Below, piece after piece: positions 17,013-24,717 of a stretch of DNA of 64,000 nt (its first letter is position 1; the number at the start of each line of letters is the position of its first letter). Made by a program: the position numbers and the translations under genes. Location: NCBI RefSeq assembly GCF_014596475.1, contig NZ_MECJ01000015.1, positions 186,001-250,000 of the forward strand. The letters run 5' to 3'. The notes below the pieces were generated by a model that saw only the letters and a list, made by a program, of their open reading frames with translations, was not told the origin of the DNA and did no database searches. The stretch comes from Streptomyces sp. CBMA152 (GTDB lineage: Bacteria; Actinomycetota; Actinomycetes; Streptomycetales; Streptomycetaceae).

Positions 17013-17894
17013 ATGACAGGCATGAGTGCGGGCCGGGTCGTGGCGGTGACGGGCGCCGGGCGGGGCCTCGGCCGCGCCCACGCCCTGGCGTTCGCGGCCG
17101 AAGGCGCGAAGGTCGTCGTCAACGACCTCGGGGTCGGCCTCGACGGCACCCCCGGCTCCGACAGTCCGGCCCGGCACGTGGTCGACGAGATCCGGGCGGC
17201 GGGCGGCGAGGCGGTCGCGCACGGCGGGGACATCGCGACGGCGAAGGGCGCGGCCTCACTGGTCGAAGCCGCGCTCGACACCTTCGGCCGGCTGGACACG
17301 CTCGTCAACAACGCGGGTTTCCTGCGGGACCGGATGCTGGTGAACCTCGACGAGGACGACTGGGACGCCGTGATGCGCGTCCACCTCAAGGGCCACTTCC
17401 TGCCGCTGCGGGAGGCGGCCGCGTACTGGCGTGCCGAATCCAAGGCGGGGCGACGGCCGCAAGCGCGCGTCGTCAACACGACGTCCGGCGCGGGCCTGTT
17501 GGGGAGCGTCGGGCAGGGCAACTACGCGGCGGCCAAGGCCGGGATCGTCGGTCTGACGCTGGTCGCGGCGGCCGAACTCGCCCGGTACGGCGTCCAGGTC
17601 AACGCGATCGCCCCGGCGGCACGCACCCGTATGACGGAACGTGCCTTCGCCGATCTCGCGGCCGCGCCCGAGGATGTGGCGCCCCTGGTGGTCTGGCTCG
17701 GCTCGGCCGCGAGCGACGGCGTCACGGGCCGCGTCTTCGAGGCCGAGGCGGGCCGGATCACCGTGATGGAGGGCTGGCGACCGGGCCCGACGGCGGACAA
17801 GGGCGCCCGTAGGACCCCGGCGGAGGCGGGCGAGACGGCACGCGAACTGCTGGAGCGGGCGCAGGCGCCGGGGGCTGTGTACGGGGCGGGGTGA
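17013..17894 (+). CDS. SDR oxidoreductase with C-terminal extension (Rv3548c-like)
   Basis: 293 residues from the ATG at 17013, one base after the previous stop; the ribosome site aagggag lies inside the end of the upstream gene. SDR motifs are VVAVTGAGRGLGRAHA, NNAGFLRDRML, and Tyr and Lys in NYAAAKAGIVGL. The RxxxLVNLDEDDWD region resembles the dehydrogenase domain of peroxisomal multifunctional enzyme type 2. The tail (EAEAGRITVMEGWRPGP) is longer than in simple SDRs. It corresponds to Rv3548c in the mycobacterial regulon. It is the last gene of the rightward arm, and nothing related follows. Confidence 0.82.
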   Translation: MTGMSAGRVVAVTGAGRGLGRAHALAFAAEGAKVVVNDLGVGLDGTPGSDSPARHVVDEIRAAGGEAVAHGGDIATAKGAASLVEAALDTFGRLDTLVNNAGFLRDRMLVNLDEDDWDAVMRVHLKGHFLPLREAAAYWRAESKAGRRPQARVVNTTSGAGLLGSVGQGNYAAAKAGIVGLTLVAAAELARYGVQVNAIAPAARTRMTERAFADLAAAPEDVAPLVVWLGSAASDGVTGRVFEAEAGRITVMEGWRPGPTADKGARRTPAEAGETARELLERAQAPGAVYGAG

Positions 17895-17934
17895 AGGGGA
17901 GGCTGGGGACGGTTCGCGGCGGAAGGTTGCCGGG

Positions 17935-18405
17935 TTACGACGTCAGCCGGGTCGCGGCCTCCCGTTGCAGCGTGCTCGTACCGGCCAGGAACCGTACGAC
18001 GCACTTCAGCTCATCGGTCGTGAACTCGTCGCAGAACGAGGCCATCTCGCTCGACCAGTCGACGAAGAACCGCTTGAGACCGGCCACGTTCTCGCGGCGG
18101 ATCTCGATGAGCACCCGGCGCTTGTCGGTGGGATGCTTGGCGCGGCGCACGAAGCCCTTGGTCTCCAGGCGGTCGACGAGGCCGGTGACGGAGGCGGGGG
18201 CGAGGCCGGTGTGCTGGCAGAGGTCCTTGGCGGTGAGCGGGCCGAACCGTTCGAGCAGATCGAGCGTCTTGCTCTCCGAGGCGCCGAGGCCTTGCTTTCC
18301 GGCGACGGCGGTGTGGAACATCACCGTGACGCCGCTGTGTTCGCGCGCCACGCTCAGAAGGTCTTCGACCGCCTTGGCGCGGTCAGTGCCGTTGCTGTCG
18401 TCCAT
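17935..18405 (-). CDS. MarR-family transcriptional regulator
   Basis: 156 residues. It has the winged-helix MarR fold: recognition region LTAKDLCQHTGLAPASVTGLVDRLETKGFV and wing RRAKHPTDKRRVLIEI. The ATG at 18405 follows gggggaga on its strand. It is convergent with the second SDR gene and divergent from the secreted RNase gene. A palindrome between them (18427-18444) is the likely operator for autoregulation. The ligand is unknown; Cys residues at CQHTG and SFCDEF could sense redox state, but nothing proves it. Confidence 0.88.
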   Translation of the reverse strand: MDDSNGTDRAKAVEDLLSVAREHSGVTVMFHTAVAGKQGLGASESKTLDLLERFGPLTAKDLCQHTGLAPASVTGLVDRLETKGFVRRAKHPTDKRRVLIEIRRENVAGLKRFFVDWSSEMASFCDEFTTDELKCVVRFLAGTSTLQREAATRLTS

Positions 18406-18426
18406 GCGGGGGAGAGTAGCAACTCC

Positions 18427-18444
18427 TTAGTTTGCTGAAACGAA
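18427..18444. promoter_or_regulatory. Candidate MarR operator
   Basis: The imperfect palindrome TTAGTTT-gctg-AAACGAA has six of seven arm positions paired. It lies 22 bases upstream of the marR start and about 140 bases upstream of the RNase gene. Its AT-rich character stands out in this GC-rich gap. MarR proteins usually bind such sites in their own promoters. Confidence 0.4.
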
Positions 18445-18582
18445 AGAATGGCTAAATTATCCCCCTTGTGACAAATAGCGGTGGACGCCTCCGTTACACC
18501 AGGGTGCCGCAGGTTAACTCGTGGGAAATTCAATGGTTTTGGCGTTGACTACCTCCGCTCTACGCGCGTCATCATGTGACGC

Positions 18583-18984
18583 ATGAGTAACCCCCCGCGT
18601 ATAAGCAAGCGTCTCGCCACGCTCGGCGGCGTCGCCGCCCTCGCCGCGACCCTCCTCGTCGGCCCGTCCGCGCTGACGGCCACCGCGTCCACCCAGTCGA
18701 CCGGCAGCATCTGCTACGGCGCCCTGCCCTCGCAGGCGCACGACACGCTCGACCTGATCGCCCAGGGCGGCCCGTTCCCGTACTCGCAGGACGGGGTCGT
18801 CTTCACCAACCGCGAGCACGTGCTGCCGACGGAGTCGAGCGGCTACTACCACGAGTACACCGTCACGACGCCCGGCGCTCCGACGCGCGGTACCCGCCGC
18901 GTCGTCACCGGTGAGCAGGACAACGAGGACTACTACACCTCGGACCACTACGCGACGTTCAACCTGATCGACTTCGGCTGCTGA
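18583..18984 (+). CDS. Secreted guanyl-specific ribonuclease (RNase Sa-like)
   Basis: 133 residues. A signal peptide (MSNPPRISKRLATLGGVAAL... to about ATAS) precedes a mature domain closely resembling RNase Sa of S. aureofaciens. Conserved segments include GGPFPYSQDGVVFTNRE, YYHEYTV with the catalytic base Glu, GTRRVV with the catalytic Arg, and SDHYATF with the catalytic His. The two Cys (ICYG and the terminal DFGC) form the family disulfide. It cleaves RNA 3' of G outside the cell. No barstar-type inhibitor gene lies nearby. A 44-bp tandem duplication overlaps its stop codon. Confidence 0.93.
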   Translation: MSNPPRISKRLATLGGVAALAATLLVGPSALTATASTQSTGSICYGALPSQAHDTLDLIAQGGPFPYSQDGVVFTNREHVLPTESSGYYHEYTVTTPGAPTRGTRRVVTGEQDNEDYYTSDHYATFNLIDFGC

Positions 18985-19064
18985 GCCGCAGCCTGAAGAC
19001 CCGTCGGACCTGACAGATCCGCTGCTGAGCCGCAGCCCGAAGATCCGCCGGGTCCGACAGATCC
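18977..19064. repeat. 44-bp tandem duplication at the RNase 3' end
   Basis: Bases 18977-19020 and 19021-19064 are direct repeats with 38 of 44 positions identical. The first unit contains the last codons and the stop of the RNase gene, and the second is non-coding. Six scattered changes suggest an old duplication rather than an assembly error. Confidence 0.85.
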
Positions 19065-19087
19065 GCACGGCCGGAAAACGCCGATGG

Positions 19088-19846
19088 TCAGGAGCCGCCG
19101 AGGCTCCTGCCCATCGCGCGCGACCCGGTCGAGTTCCGCACCGTGAACGCCACCGTGCCCGGGAGATAGCGGTCCTGGGACCATTCGAGCGGCAGCCCCG
19201 CCGGGTCGGTGGAGCGGCGGCGTTCACGGAGCAGGGCCTCCCCGGCCCCGCAGCCCAGCAACTCCGCGTCGGCCGCGTCCGCCGGGACCACGTCGATCGT
19301 GTGATGGGCGTCGACGAAGAGTATTCCGTGCGCCTCCAACTCGTCCGCGTGCGACGCGAGTCGAGGGTCCATCGCGAGCACGAGCTCGCCCACCCGCTCC
19401 GGGTACGTGGTGCGCTCCACCATCACCGGTGAGCCGGACAGCGTACGCACCCGCAGCACCCGGAACACCCGCTCTCCCAGCGGCAGTCGCAGGTGGTACG
19501 CCTCCTCCTCGCTCGCCTCGCCCGGGTCCACCGAGACCGTCCGGCCGCCCGGCACCTCGCCCAGCGAGCGGGCCCAGCGTGCGAAGGACCGCAGCTCCTC
19601 GAAGCTCTGCAGCCGCGCCCCGCCGGTCCCGCCGAGCACCACCCGCCGCGCACCGCGCCGCGAGGTCACCAGGCCGTCGGCCCGCAGCGCACCGAGCGCC
19701 TGGCGGATCGTCCCCCTGGACACCCCATACGTACGCGCGAGTTCGTCCTCGGCGGGCAGCCGCGCCCCCGACCCGTACTCGCCCGCGGTGATGGCGGCCC
19801 GCAGATCGGCGGCCACCTTCCGGTACAGCGGCGCCTTGCCTGCCAC
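19088..19846 (-). CDS. GntR/UTRA (HutC-type) regulator
   Basis: 252 residues with a GTG start behind gggggag. The N-terminal winged helix reads PLYRKVAADLRAAITAGEYGSGARLPAEDELARTYGVSRGTIRQAL. The C-terminal UTRA ligand domain has VERTTYPERVG and ends ERRRSTDPAGLPLEWSQDRYLPG. It is the last gene of a six-gene minus-strand operon after the HAD phosphatase (18-base gap). Two TTGTnnnnACAA-like sites ahead of the operon fit HutC-type binding, so it is the probable repressor of the transporter. The ligand is unknown; a phosphorylated or phosphonate compound is a guess from the HAD neighbour. Confidence 0.88.
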   Translation of the reverse strand: MAGKAPLYRKVAADLRAAITAGEYGSGARLPAEDELARTYGVSRGTIRQALGALRADGLVTSRRGARRVVLGGTGGARLQSFEELRSFARWARSLGEVPGGRTVSVDPGEASEEEAYHLRLPLGERVFRVLRVRTLSGSPVMVERTTYPERVGELVLAMDPRLASHADELEAHGILFVDAHHTIDVVPADAADAELLGCGAGEALLRERRRSTDPAGLPLEWSQDRYLPGTVAFTVRNSTGSRAMGRSLGGS

Positions 19847-19864
19847 GTTCTCCCCCTGGATGTG

Positions 19865-20515
19865 TCAGCCGGTGCGGATCAGCGAGCGGAGCAACGCGAG
19901 ATCCGCATCCTCCAGACTAGCCAGCACCGTTCGGCCCGCCGCGGGCGCGATGGGTTCCATGGACGGCACCGCGAGCACCGCGCATCCCGCCGCCTCCGCC
20001 GAGGTCACACCGGTCACCGTGTCCTCGACGGCGACGCACCGCGAGGGCTCCGCGCCGAGGGCTGCCGCGGCCGCCAGATACGGGTCGGGCGCGGGCTTGG
20101 TCCGTGCGGTGTCCTCCGCGCCGTAGACCGCGTCGAAGCGGTGCCCGGCCAGCGAGGCCGCCACCTTGTCGACCACGGCGCGCGGCGACGCCGACACCAG
20201 CGCGGTCGGCACCCCGTGCTCGCGCAGCACGGAAAGCAGCCGGACCGCGCCCGGCCGGGGCTCGGCCCCGTCCACGAGCCGCGCGGCGAATCCCTCGCCC
20301 AACTCGGCGGCCAGCAGGGCCTGTTGCTCGTTCAGCGGCTCGCTCAGCATCGCGGCCGTGTCCTCCACGGACCGCCCGTACACCGCCCGCCGCCCCGCAC
20401 CGGCCAGTACGTAACCGTGCCGGGCCGAGACCTGCTCGACGACCTCGACCCAGGCCGCCTCGGTGTCCACCAGGGTGCCGTCCATGTCGAACAGGACGGC
20501 CCGCAGCCCGCTCAC
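19865..20515 (-). CDS. HAD-superfamily phosphatase (subclass IA)
   Basis: 216 residues from a GTG that overlaps the ABC ATPase stop (GTGA). HAD motif I is DMDGT, with nucleophile Asp10 and acid/base Asp12. Motif II is VSASPR, the motif III Lys is in RTKPAPDPY and the motif IV acid is in VAVEDTVTG. The helical cap is of the beta-phosphoglucomutase or sugar-phosphatase kind. It probably dephosphorylates the imported compound or a derivative in the cytosol. Phosphonatase (PhnX) is also a HAD enzyme with this transporter type, but I do not see its Schiff-base lysine pattern, so a plain phosphatase is more likely. Confidence 0.85.
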   Translation of the reverse strand: MSGLRAVLFDMDGTLVDTEAAWVEVVEQVSARHGYVLAGAGRRAVYGRSVEDTAAMLSEPLNEQQALLAAELGEGFAARLVDGAEPRPGAVRLLSVLREHGVPTALVSASPRAVVDKVAASLAGHRFDAVYGAEDTARTKPAPDPYLAAAAALGAEPSRCVAVEDTVTGVTSAEAAGCAVLAVPSMEPIAPAAGRTVLASLEDADLALLRSLIRTG

Positions 20516-21570
20516 GCGTCCTCACCCGCCGCCAGCACCGGACGCCGCTGCGGCCGTACGGTCACGGCCGCGCCCGCACCGAACGCGCCCGCCGCGTGCG
20601 AGGGAAGGTCGGCCTTGACCTGCGTACCGTCCGCGAGCCGGATGTGCAGCCGGGTGCTCGCGCCGTGGAAGGCGCTGCCGGTCACCTGGTCCGGGCCGCC
20701 CTCCGTGACGTCCAGCGCCTCGGGACGCAGCAGGAACTCGGTGGCACCGGAGACGGGCCCGTCCACCGGAAGTGTGACGCCCAGGACCTCGGCCTGTCCG
20801 TCGGCCGTCGGGCGGCCCGGGATGCGGTTCATCGTGCCGATGAAGGACGCCACGAACGGCGTCGCCGGACGGTCGTACAACTCGGCCGGGCTGGCGCACT
20901 GTTCGAGCCGTCCGCCGCGCATCACCGCGACCCGGTCGGCCATCGAAAGCGCCTCCTCCTGGTCGTGCGTGACGAACACCGTGGTGATGCCGAGCTCCAG
21001 CTGGAGGCGGCGGATCTCCTCGCGCAGGCTGACGCGCACCTTGGCGTCGAGCGCGGACAGCGGCTCGTCGAGCAGCAGAAGGCGGGGCTGAAGCGCGAGT
21101 GCGCGGGCCAGCGCGACCCGCTGCTGCTGACCGCCCGAGAGCTGGTGCGGAAAGCGGCCGCCGTGGTCGGGCAGGCCCACGAGCTCCAGCAACTCGGCGG
21201 CGCGCGAACGCCGTTCGGCCGCCGCGACCTTGCGCATCCGCATCCCGAAGGCGACGTTCTCGGCCACCGTCAGATGCGGGAAGAGGCTGTACGACTGGAA
21301 GACCATCCCCGTGTCGCGCCGGTTGGCCGGCACCGGCACGATGTCCTCGCCGTCCAGCAGCACCTGCCCGGCGTCCGGCCGCTCGAAGCCCGCCAGGACC
21401 CGCAGCGCCGTTGTCTTGCCGCAGCCGGACGGGCCGAGCAGGGCGAGGAGTTCACCGGGCGCGACATCGAGGTCGAGCCCGTCGAGCGCGACGGCGGAGC
21501 CGAACGTGCGGCGCAGCCCCCGGATCTTCAGGGCGGTTCCGGTGCGCGCAGGTGCGTCGGTGATCGTCAC
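20512..21570 (-). CDS. ABC importer ATP-binding protein (PotA/PhnT/FbpC type)
   Basis: 352 residues. The ATPase domain has Walker A GPSGCGKTT (46-54), a Q-loop in MVFQSYSLFPHLTV, signature LSGGQQQRVALARAL, Walker B LLLLDEP and the switch His in VFVTHDQEEAL. A C-terminal OB-like (TOBE) domain of about 110 residues follows. This layout is that of the polyamine, iron, phosphonate importer group. The GTG overlaps the stop of the permease upstream and the stop overlaps the HAD start, so translation is coupled through the operon. Confidence 0.9.
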   Translation of the reverse strand: MTITDAPARTGTALKIRGLRRTFGSAVALDGLDLDVAPGELLALLGPSGCGKTTALRVLAGFERPDAGQVLLDGEDIVPVPANRRDTGMVFQSYSLFPHLTVAENVAFGMRMRKVAAAERRSRAAELLELVGLPDHGGRFPHQLSGGQQQRVALARALALQPRLLLLDEPLSALDAKVRVSLREEIRRLQLELGITTVFVTHDQEEALSMADRVAVMRGGRLEQCASPAELYDRPATPFVASFIGTMNRIPGRPTADGQAEVLGVTLPVDGPVSGATEFLLRPEALDVTEGGPDQVTGSAFHGASTRLHIRLADGTQVKADLPSHAAGAFGAGAAVTVRPQRRPVLAAGEDA

Positions 21571-22418
21571 GCGCCCGCCTCCTTCTTGTTCTTACGGATG
21601 GGGTTACGAAAGCGGGTGCGGGCCAGGCCCGTCACGACGAGCAGCAGCACCCAGGTCAGCACCAGGCTGAGCAGCGAGACGGCCACGGACAACTGGGCGT
21701 TGGAGCCGGACGCCTGCACGATCCACACCGCGAACGGCTGGAACCCGAGCAGCTGCGCCACCGTGAACTCGCCGAGGACCAGCGCGAGCGCCAGGAACGA
21801 CGCGTTGAGCAGTGCGGTCCGCAGATTGGGCAGCACGACCGAGAAGATCGCACGCGGCCAGGACGCGCCCAGGTCCCGGGCGGCCTCGACGAGCGTACGC
21901 ACGTCGACGGCGCGCAGTCCCGCGTCGAGGGAGCGGTAGACGAACGGCAGCGCCATCACCACGTACGCCAGGACCAGGATGACGGGGAAGTCGGGGTTCT
22001 GGATGGCCACGAACGTCTGGTACAGCGGGGTGGTGGAGAGGTGGTCGGGCCCCCACTTCAGGACCGTCCCGATTCCGGCCACCAGCGCCACCGGCGGCAC
22101 CACCAGCGGCAGCGTGCACACCGTCTCCAGGACCGCCCGCAGCCGCCCCGAGCCCGAGAGCCGCACCGCGAGGGCAGCCGGGACCGTCAGGATCAGCGCG
22201 AGCGCGACCGTGGTCAGTCCGAGGCCGAGGGAGAGCAGCAGCGCGGTGCTGAAGCCGTCGGCGGCGAAGATCTGGGTGTACGAGGAGAGGGCCAGGCCCT
22301 GATTCGGGATGTCGATCGTGAAGACCGCGGCGGCGAGCAGCGGGACCAGGAAGTAGACCCCGGCCACACCGAGGACCGCGCCGCGCCACGGGCGCAGCGG
22401 CTGCGTCAGGCGAGCCAT
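21567..22418 (-). CDS. ABC importer permease, second subunit
   Basis: 283 residues from the ATG at 22418, behind aaggag. The much longer open frame upstream is a shadow of the first permease. It has six or so membrane segments. The first is in AVLGVAGVYFLVPLLAAAVF, and the ATPase-docking EAA loop is VEAARDLGASWPRAIFSVVLPNL. The start overlaps the end of the first permease by 13 bases. It forms the membrane channel with its partner and takes substrate from the lipoprotein encoded first in the operon. Confidence 0.9.
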   Translation of the reverse strand: MARLTQPLRPWRGAVLGVAGVYFLVPLLAAAVFTIDIPNQGLALSSYTQIFAADGFSTALLLSLGLGLTTVALALILTVPAALAVRLSGSGRLRAVLETVCTLPLVVPPVALVAGIGTVLKWGPDHLSTTPLYQTFVAIQNPDFPVILVLAYVVMALPFVYRSLDAGLRAVDVRTLVEAARDLGASWPRAIFSVVLPNLRTALLNASFLALALVLGEFTVAQLLGFQPFAVWIVQASGSNAQLSVAVSLLSLVLTWVLLLVVTGLARTRFRNPIRKNKKEAGA

Positions 22419-23302
22419 CGGGCGCTCCTTCGCTGGAGGGGCAGGTGGACGGCCATGACGAGGGCCGCGACCAGGACCATGTCGAGGCTGAGCGCGAGCG
22501 CCACGTTCTCCTGGCCGAGCAGGACGTTGCCGGAGAGCGCGTCCGCGATCTGGAGCGTCACCAGCGGCACCGAGCTGCCGACCATCGCGGCGGCCGTGGC
22601 GTACGCGGCGAAGGCACTGCCGAAGAGCAGCACGAACCCGCCGAGCAGGGTCGGCAGCAGCACCGGGATGCCGACGTGCCGCCAGTACTGCCAGGTGCTC
22701 GCACCGGAGTTGAGGGCCGCCTCGCGCCACTGCGGGCGCAGCCCGTCGAGCGCGGGCGCCACGGTGAGCACCATCAGCGGGATCAGGAAGTAGAGATAGG
22801 TGATCGCCAGGCCCCAGAAGCTGTAGAGGCTCCAGCCGTGGTCGCCGAGCCCGAGGCGGGTGGTGAGCACACCGGCGTTGCCAAGGGTGGCGACGAAGGC
22901 GAAGGCGAGCGGCACACCGCCGAAGTTGGCGAGGACGCCGGACGCGGTGAGCACGCTCTCGCGCAGCACCCGGCCGCGCGAGGCGACGACGGCCTGCGCG
23001 AGCAGCAGCCCGAGCACCGAGCCGATCGCGGCGGTGGTGGCCGCGAGCTTCAGGCTGCCGAGCAGCGCGGTGCGGTAGGCGCCGTGCACGGACGCGTCCA
23101 GGTTGGCCAGGCCGTACGAGCCGTTCACCGTCAACGCCCCGTCGAGCATCGCGATCGCCGGGAGGCCGAAGGCGAGAGCGACGAAGAGTAGCAGCGGGAC
23201 GGCGGCGAACCAGGAGCTGGGGAGGCGGCGTTGCTTGGTAACTGCCTTGCTAGTGACGGCAGTTGTGGCGGCCCGGGCCGGGGTGGTGGTCTCGATGGTC
23301 AC
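22406..23302 (-). CDS. ABC importer permease, first subunit
   Basis: 298 residues with a GTG start 4 bases after the substrate-binding protein stop. After a Thr/Ala-rich cytosolic N-terminus there are several membrane spans (SSWFAAVPLLLFVALAF is the first) and the EAA loop REAALNSGASTWQYWRHVGIP. It is paired with the next gene as a heterodimeric channel. The general type is the spermidine/putrescine, ferric iron and 2-aminoethylphosphonate permease family, which cannot be told apart by eye. Confidence 0.9.
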   Translation of the reverse strand: MTIETTTPARAATTAVTSKAVTKQRRLPSSWFAAVPLLLFVALAFGLPAIAMLDGALTVNGSYGLANLDASVHGAYRTALLGSLKLAATTAAIGSVLGLLLAQAVVASRGRVLRESVLTASGVLANFGGVPLAFAFVATLGNAGVLTTRLGLGDHGWSLYSFWGLAITYLYFLIPLMVLTVAPALDGLRPQWREAALNSGASTWQYWRHVGIPVLLPTLLGGFVLLFGSAFAAYATAAAMVGSSVPLVTLQIADALSGNVLLGQENVALALSLDMVLVAALVMAVHLPLQRRSARWLA

Positions 23303-23306
23303 GGAG

Positions 23307-24476
23307 TCAGCCCGAAATCGCCTTGGCCCAGCCCTGGGCGAGGACCGTCTTCGCCCGGGCGGTCTGCTGCTCGCTGGGGAACTTCGGGGTGCCCCCGACC
23401 TTCGGGAGCTTCGCCGCCGCGTCCTTGTCGAGCGTGCCGTCCTGCTCCATGACGGTCATGAGCGCCGGGCGGGCGTGCCCCTTCAGCCACAGGTTCTGGC
23501 CCTCGGCGGAGTACAGGTACTCCTGCCACAGCCGCGCAGCGGCCGGGTGCGGGGCGTCCTTGTTGACGGCCTGCGAGTAGTACTGGGCGTAGACGCCGTC
23601 GGTGGGCACGGCGACCTTCCAGTCCAGACCCTTGGTCTTGAACTCCTCGCCGTAACCGGAGTTGAGGTAGTCCCAGTCGATGCTGATCGGGGTCTCGCCC
23701 TTCTCGACGGTGGCCGGGGTGGACTCGACGGGGTTGTAGTTCCCGCTCTTCTTCAGCTTGGCGAAGAAGTCGAGGCCGGGCTGGATGTCGTCGAACGAGC
23801 CGCCGCTCGCGAGCGAGGCCGCGTACACACCGGCGAACGCCGAACCCGACTTGGTGGGGTTGCCGTTCAACGCGACCTGGCCCTTGTACTGCGGCTTGAG
23901 CAGATCGGCGAAGGTCTGCGGGCACTCCTTGACGCGCTTGGCGTCACAGCCGATGGAGACATAGCCGCCGTAGTCGTTGAACCAGCGCGCCTGCGCGTCC
24001 TTCTGGCCCTCGGCGATCTTGTCGTACGCCTCGACGCGGTACGGGGCGGTCAGCCCCTGCTGGGCCGCGGCCTGCGCGAAGGAGGCGCCGAGGTCGAGGA
24101 CGTCGGGGGCGCGGTCCTGGCCCTTGCGGGTCTTGACGGCGTTGATCTCGTCCTGGCTGGTTCCGTCCGGGTTGTCGACGGCGACCTTGATGCCGTACTT
24201 CTTGCTGAACCCGTCGATGATCGCGCCGTAGTTGGCCCAGTCGCGGGGGATGGCGATCGCGTTGAGCGTGCCCTCCTTCTTGGCGGCGGTGACGAGCGCG
24301 TCCATGCCGCCCGCGTCCTTGGCGGACCCGGCGGTCGCGATGTTCTGCCCGCCCTTCCCGGCCGAGTCGACGGACTTGGCGTCACTCTTGGCGCCGCACG
24401 CGGCGAGGGCGAACGCGGATGCGGTGAGCGCGAGGGCGATACCGGTGTTGCGGCGTATACGGGGGGCGGTCGTCAC
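23307..24476 (-). CDS. ABC importer substrate-binding lipoprotein
   Basis: 389 residues. A lipoprotein signal ends in LAAC with Cys27 as the lipid anchor. The mature part is a family-1 periplasmic-type binding protein. It opens MDALVTAAKKEGTLNAIAIPRDWANYGAIIDGF and continues GISIDWDYLNSGY-like hinge elements and an ARLWQEYLYSAEGQ segment, as in iron, polyamine and aminoethylphosphonate binders. It heads the operon and its GTG lies 32 bases after the nearer of the two operator-like repeats. The substrate is not determined. The HAD gene in the operon makes an organophosphorus compound one possibility. Confidence 0.88.
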   Translation of the reverse strand: MTTAPRIRRNTGIALALTASAFALAACGAKSDAKSVDSAGKGGQNIATAGSAKDAGGMDALVTAAKKEGTLNAIAIPRDWANYGAIIDGFSKKYGIKVAVDNPDGTSQDEINAVKTRKGQDRAPDVLDLGASFAQAAAQQGLTAPYRVEAYDKIAEGQKDAQARWFNDYGGYVSIGCDAKRVKECPQTFADLLKPQYKGQVALNGNPTKSGSAFAGVYAASLASGGSFDDIQPGLDFFAKLKKSGNYNPVESTPATVEKGETPISIDWDYLNSGYGEEFKTKGLDWKVAVPTDGVYAQYYSQAVNKDAPHPAAARLWQEYLYSAEGQNLWLKGHARPALMTVMEQDGTLDKDAAAKLPKVGGTPKFPSEQQTARAKTVLAQGWAKAISG

Positions 24477-24507
24477 GTGGGCTCCATGAGGGGCGAGGCC
24501 GTACGGA

Positions 24508-24536
24508 GTTGTACAGCCAACTGTTGTACAGACAAC
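24508..24536. promoter_or_regulatory. Twin GntR/HutC-type operator repeats
   Basis: Two direct copies, GTTGTACAGCCAAC (24508-24521) and GTTGTACAGACAAC (24523-24536), are separated by one base. The second contains the dyad TTGT-acag-ACAA, the first a one-arm variant. They lie directly upstream of the transporter operon that ends in a GntR/UTRA gene. HutC-type regulators bind short dyads of this shape, so these are probable repressor sites. Confidence 0.65.
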
Positions 24537-24698
24537 TCCTTCATTACGGGGGTGACGGGTGGCCTGGCGGTTAACGGGGGGCGGCGGGGGTGGTTCTGGT
24601 GGGCGGCGGGTTGGGGGCGATTTTCAGCCGCGACGGCTGGCGCCTTTTTGGCCAGGTCGAGGGTGCGTTCGTCGGCTGCGGGCCGGTGGGGGCTTGTC

Positions 24699-24717
24699 GC
24701 GCAGTTCCCCGCGCCCC
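24699..24717 (+). repeat. 19-bp intergenic element, single copy
   Basis: An exact core copy on the + strand that ends at the base next to the stop codon of the ankyrin gene (TAA read from 24720 to 24718). The rest of the gap 24537-24698 holds G-rich sequence with no gene or other element that I can see. Confidence 0.9.
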
